From: CAYFIW01 sp964343265 | Lineage (GTDB): Bacteria > Chloroflexota > Dehalococcoidia > Lucifugimonadales > UBA826 | Assembly: GCA_964343265.1 (NCBI GenBank) | Contig: CAYFIW010000015.1 | Coordinates: 1-36,714 of the forward strand | Reading direction: 5' to 3' | DNA length: 36,714 nt | In this document: positions 34,273 to 36,714 of the stretch, piece after piece | Position numbering within the stretch: position 1 is the stretch's first letter | How the letters are laid out: every line of letters starts with the position of its first letter | Notes under the pieces: model-generated | The model's input: the letters and a program-made list of their open reading frames with translations, nothing else | Told to the model about the DNA's origin: nothing | The model's database searches: none | Position numbers and translations under genes: made by a program

Positions 34273-34301
34273 TTGATCATATTTCTAGGGAACAATAGAA
34301 T
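34273..34301 (+). promoter_or_regulatory. Sigma-70-like promoter upstream of tRNA-Ser and sucCD
   Basis: TTGATC (34273-34278) and TAGAAT (34296-34301) are separated by exactly 17 bases. Transcription would start near 34308 and read through the hairpin, tRNA-Ser and into sucC. Confidence 0.55.
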
Positions 34302-34330
34302 ATCCCGTGCTCTAATGAAAAATGGTGGTA

Positions 34331-34374
34331 GACGAAGTTTAGCGTATGATAATAATCCGACGCTAAACTTCGTC
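34331..34374. repeat. 15-bp perfect inverted repeat in the tRNA-Ser leader
   Basis: Arms 34331-34345 and 34360-34374 are perfect reverse complements with a 14-base loop. There is no T tract after the right arm, so it is not a standard intrinsic terminator. It lies between the predicted promoter and the tRNA, so it may be a leader hairpin, an RNase site, an operator or a terminator for the SCO1664 gene. Confidence 0.85.
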
Positions 34375-34391
34375 ATCAATGCCAAATGCAT

Positions 34392-34481
34392 GGAGGGTTG
34401 GCCGAGTGGACGAAGGCACCAGTCTTGAAAACTGGCATGCCCTAACGGGTATCGTGGGTTCGAATCCCACACCCTCCGCCA
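34392..34481 (+). tRNA. tRNA-Ser (anticodon UGA), CCA encoded
   Basis: The acceptor stem pairs GGAGGGT (34392-34398) with ACCCTCC (34471-34477), followed by discriminator G and an encoded CCA. The anticodon stem-loop is CCAGT-CTTGAAA-ACTGG, giving anticodon TGA for UCN codons (mainly UCA). The long variable arm (GCCCTAACGGGT) is the class II type expected of tRNA-Ser, and the T-arm contains GGGTTCGAATCCC. It ends 36 bases before the sucC start. Confidence 0.97.
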
Positions 34482-34517
34482 CAAAAATATATTGCAATAC
34501 AAAAATGGGAGAATTTT

Positions 34518-35675
34518 ATGAAGCTCCATGAATTTCAAGCAAAAGACATCCTTTCAAAACACGGAGTTCCCGTTCCTAAAAGTAAAGTAGCCAGGACAGC
34601 GAGCGAAGCAGCAACAGCTGCATTTGATATGGGGGGTACCGTTGTTGTAAAAGCACAAGTTCATGCTGGAGGAAGAGGCAAGGCAGGGGGAGTAAAAATA
34701 GTAGATTCTCCTGGAGCGGCGGAACAAGCTGCCTCAAATATGCTGGGCACCAACCTCGTTACATTTCAAACTGGACCCGAGGGAGTTCCAATCGACAACG
34801 TACTAGTTGAGGAAGGAATTGATATAGCACGAGAATTGTATCTAGGCATGGTGATTGATGGCGCGACTAAAGGAATAGTTGTAATAGCCAGTGAATCGGG
34901 CGGAATGAACATTGAAGAAGTCGCCGAAAACGAGCCTGAAAAAATCATACAAGTTCCAATTGACCCTGTCGTGGGATTGCAGCCATTTCAAGGTCGTCAA
35001 ATAGCTTATGGACTCGGACTGCCGCAATCCGCAATAAGAGGCGCCACTGCCCTAATTGAAAATCTTTACAAGGCCTTTTTATCAACCGATGCATCACTCG
35101 CAGAAATAAATCCTTTGGTCTTGACTAATGATGGCCGCTTATTGGCTGCAGACGCAAAATTAGACATTGACGATGATGCTGTCTTTAGGCATAAAGAACT
35201 ATTAGAAATGTCTGACCCAACACAAGACGACCCGCTAGAGGTTGAGGCTCGAGAGTTCGACATAAATTATGTCAAGCTTGACGGTGATGTAGGATGCATA
35301 GTTAATGGCGCTGGGCTTGCTATGGCTACCATGGACGTCGCTACATCCGCTGGTGCATCGCCTGCTAACTTCTTAGATATAGGAGGCGGGGCCGACGAAG
35401 AAAAAGTCGCGAAGGCATTAAAGATCGTCCTTTCAGACACAAACGTAAAAGCCGTTCTTGTAAATCTTTTTGGCGGAATATTAAGATGTGACATAGCCGC
35501 TAGAGGATTCGTTATGGCAATAGAAGAGGCTCCAGAGTCAGCCCGACCGATGGTCGTGAGGATGCTTGGTACGAATTCGGAAGAAGGTAGAGAAATTCTA
35601 GAAAATTCTAATCTCAATGTGACCCTTGTTGACACTTTAGGCGAGGCAGCACTAGAGATAAGCAAAATATCTTAA
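34518..35675 (+). CDS. sucC: Succinyl-CoA synthetase subunit beta
   Basis: A 385-residue ATP-grasp subunit. The N terminus MKLHEFQAKDILSKHGVPVP, the VKAQVHAGGRGKAGGVKI nucleotide loop, SLAEINPLV and VNLFGGILRCD (CoA/phosphate side) are diagnostic. With SucD it converts succinyl-CoA to succinate with ATP or GTP formation in the TCA cycle. GGGAG precedes the ATG. It begins 36 bases after the tRNA-Ser and is probably in the same transcript. Length is normal. Confidence 0.95.
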   Translation: MKLHEFQAKDILSKHGVPVPKSKVARTASEAATAAFDMGGTVVVKAQVHAGGRGKAGGVKIVDSPGAAEQAASNMLGTNLVTFQTGPEGVPIDNVLVEEGIDIARELYLGMVIDGATKGIVVIASESGGMNIEEVAENEPEKIIQVPIDPVVGLQPFQGRQIAYGLGLPQSAIRGATALIENLYKAFLSTDASLAEINPLVLTNDGRLLAADAKLDIDDDAVFRHKELLEMSDPTQDDPLEVEAREFDINYVKLDGDVGCIVNGAGLAMATMDVATSAGASPANFLDIGGGADEEKVAKALKIVLSDTNVKAVLVNLFGGILRCDIAARGFVMAIEEAPESARPMVVRMLGTNSEEGREILENSNLNVTLVDTLGEAALEISKIS

Positions 35676-35714
35676 ATTCAATCAAAAGAACAAACGCCAT
35701 TCTGGGAGTAATTG

Positions 35715-36587
35715 ATGAGCATACTCGTAAACAAAGATACCCGACTTCTAGTGCAGGGCATCACAGGTAAAGAAGGAAGCTACCATGCAGAAAGATCCGC
35801 GGAATATGGGGCCAATCTTGTTGCAGGAGTAACCCCTGGTAAAGGCGGTCAAGTCTTCATGGACAAAGTTCATGTCTATGACACCGTGCAGAGAGCGGTT
35901 GATGAAACTGACGCCAATGCATCCTTGATTTTCGTTCCACCAGCCTTTGCCGCAGACGCAATAATTGAAGCTGTGGATGCTGGCATCCAGGTTATCGCAT
36001 GCATAACCGAAGGAATACCGGTCCAGGACAGTATCAAAGTAGTTCATTACATAAGAGACAAAGATGTCACTCTAATTGGCCCCAATTGTCCGGGCATTAT
36101 CTCTCCTGGTGAAAATTTCAAAATGGGCATTATGCCTGGACATATCCACACTGCTGGGAAAACAGGTGTCGTGTCTCGCAGTGGCACTTTAACTTATGAA
36201 GCTGTCGGACAATTAACTGAATTGGGGATTGGACAATCAACATGTGTCGGAATCGGAGGAGATCCCGTATCAGGGGTAAACTTTGTAGACATTTTGGAAA
36301 AGTTTCAAGACGATCCAGACACTGACAGTGTCGTTATGATAGGTGAGATAGGCGGAACTAAGGAACAAGAAGCCGCCGAATATATTAAAAATCACTTCAC
36401 TAAACCTATTGCCGCGCTAATAGTTGGCCAAAGCGCCCCTCCTGGTAAAAGAATGGGACATGCAGGAGCCATCATTACCGGGTCAGCAGGTAAAGCTGAA
36501 GAAAAAATAAAATCTTTGTCAGCCGCTGGAGTGGAAATTATTCCCAATCCAGGATCCATCGGAATTACCCTTCAAAAGCTTCTATGA
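35715..36587 (+). CDS. sucD: Succinyl-CoA synthetase subunit alpha
   Basis: A 290-residue subunit. The CoA-binding VQGITGKEGSYHAERSAEYG, GPNCPGIISPGE, SRSGTLTYE and IGEIGGTKEQEAAEYI blocks are present, and the phosphorylated histidine is His249 in GHAGAIITGSAGKAEEK. It pairs with the sucC product. ATG 35715, preceded by GGGAG, is preferred over TTG 35712. A large inverted repeat follows 32 bases after the stop. Confidence 0.95.
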   Translation: MSILVNKDTRLLVQGITGKEGSYHAERSAEYGANLVAGVTPGKGGQVFMDKVHVYDTVQRAVDETDANASLIFVPPAFAADAIIEAVDAGIQVIACITEGIPVQDSIKVVHYIRDKDVTLIGPNCPGIISPGENFKMGIMPGHIHTAGKTGVVSRSGTLTYEAVGQLTELGIGQSTCVGIGGDPVSGVNFVDILEKFQDDPDTDSVVMIGEIGGTKEQEAAEYIKNHFTKPIAALIVGQSAPPGKRMGHAGAIITGSAGKAEEKIKSLSAAGVEIIPNPGSIGITLQKLL

Positions 36588-36619
36588 CCAGTTAAGTTCA
36601 CGTACTAAATCCAACCTGT

Positions 36620-36685
36620 TACTCAAGTAAACACATTTGTTCTAAATATATCAAACATATTAGAACAAATGTGTTTACTTGAGTA
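36620..36685. repeat. 26-bp perfect inverted repeat after sucD
   Basis: Arms 36620-36645 and 36660-36685 are perfect reverse complements, with a 14-base loop. Ten bases of the loop (36646-36655) are themselves complementary to 36692-36701 downstream. There is no clean T tract. It may act as a terminator, be a mobile short repeat, or be an inverted chimera produced during amplification, since it lies near the end of the window. Confidence 0.9.
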
Positions 36686-36714
36686 TAAATATTTGATATA
36701 TTGTTCTTCAGATA

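Noticed and set aside
34331..34374. Intrinsic terminator
   Set aside because: The hairpin is strong, but no T tract follows the right arm, so it is listed only as an inverted repeat.
1..36714. CRISPR array, transposon, prophage or defence system
   Set aside because: No regularly spaced repeats, transposase, integrase, phage structural gene or recognisable defence gene is visible in any frame.

Overview
The window is an AT-rich bacterial scaffold, probably from an uncultured marine Chloroflexota lineage near SAR202/Dehalococcoidia. I infer this from gene content: a thiolase-like/DUF35 pair, beta-oxidation-type SDRs, an 11-gene complex I cluster without nuoEFG, and a DUF3090 + SCO1664-family pair otherwise best known in Actinobacteria. 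There is no rRNA or 16S marker, so the placement is tentative. TTG and GTG starts are frequent. No transposase, integrase, phage gene or CRISPR array was seen. Every space between genes is under 300 bases.

Region by region. (1) 1-3214, minus: thiolase-like protein, DUF35 protein and a DUF1537 kinase cut by the window edge. The DUF35 gene is split by a 100-N gap flanked by an exact 55-base duplication, a scaffolding artefact; collapsing it restores one frame. (2) 3413-5111, plus: zinc-ribbon CPBP protease and a small metallophosphoesterase. (3) 5181-6295, minus: trmL, two mini-ORFs of 20 and 47 codons, then a JAMM/MPN metallopeptidase, all touching or overlapping. (4) 6533-9050, plus: two tandem paralogous SDRs and a GNAT acetyltransferase. 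(5) 9088-10572, minus: lipoprotein with a LolA/LppX-like middle and a C-terminal cyclophilin. (6) 10726-15845, plus: an AMP-ligase/ACP/PlsC triple fusion, an unknown membrane protein, an NHL propeller and a DapA-family aldolase. (7) 15875-16974, minus: PIG-L deacetylase and cupin. (8) 17082-27343, minus: nuoABCDHIJKLMN. (9) 27489-27939, plus: a SAM-I/SAM-IV-clan riboswitch with an intrinsic terminator in front of an unrecognised 79-residue ORF. (10) 28112-31394, plus: MFS transporter and gamma-glutamyltransferase. (11) 31413-32634, minus: rpsU and a BioD-like/DRTGG protein. (12) 32871-34223, plus: DUF3090 and SCO1664-family kinase-like proteins. (13) 34273-36587, plus: promoter, hairpin, tRNA-Ser(UGA) and sucCD, followed by a perfect 26-bp inverted repeat near the window end.

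Together the genes suggest an aerobic or respiratory heterotroph: CoA-ester chemistry (thiolase-like, SDRs, acyl ligase) and the TCA cycle (SucCD) feed a proton-pumping complex I. The items most worth follow-up are the riboswitch with its orphan ORF, the coupled mini-ORFs ahead of the JAMM peptidase, the lipoprotein-cyclophilin fusion, and the triple-domain lipid enzyme with its membrane-protein partner.
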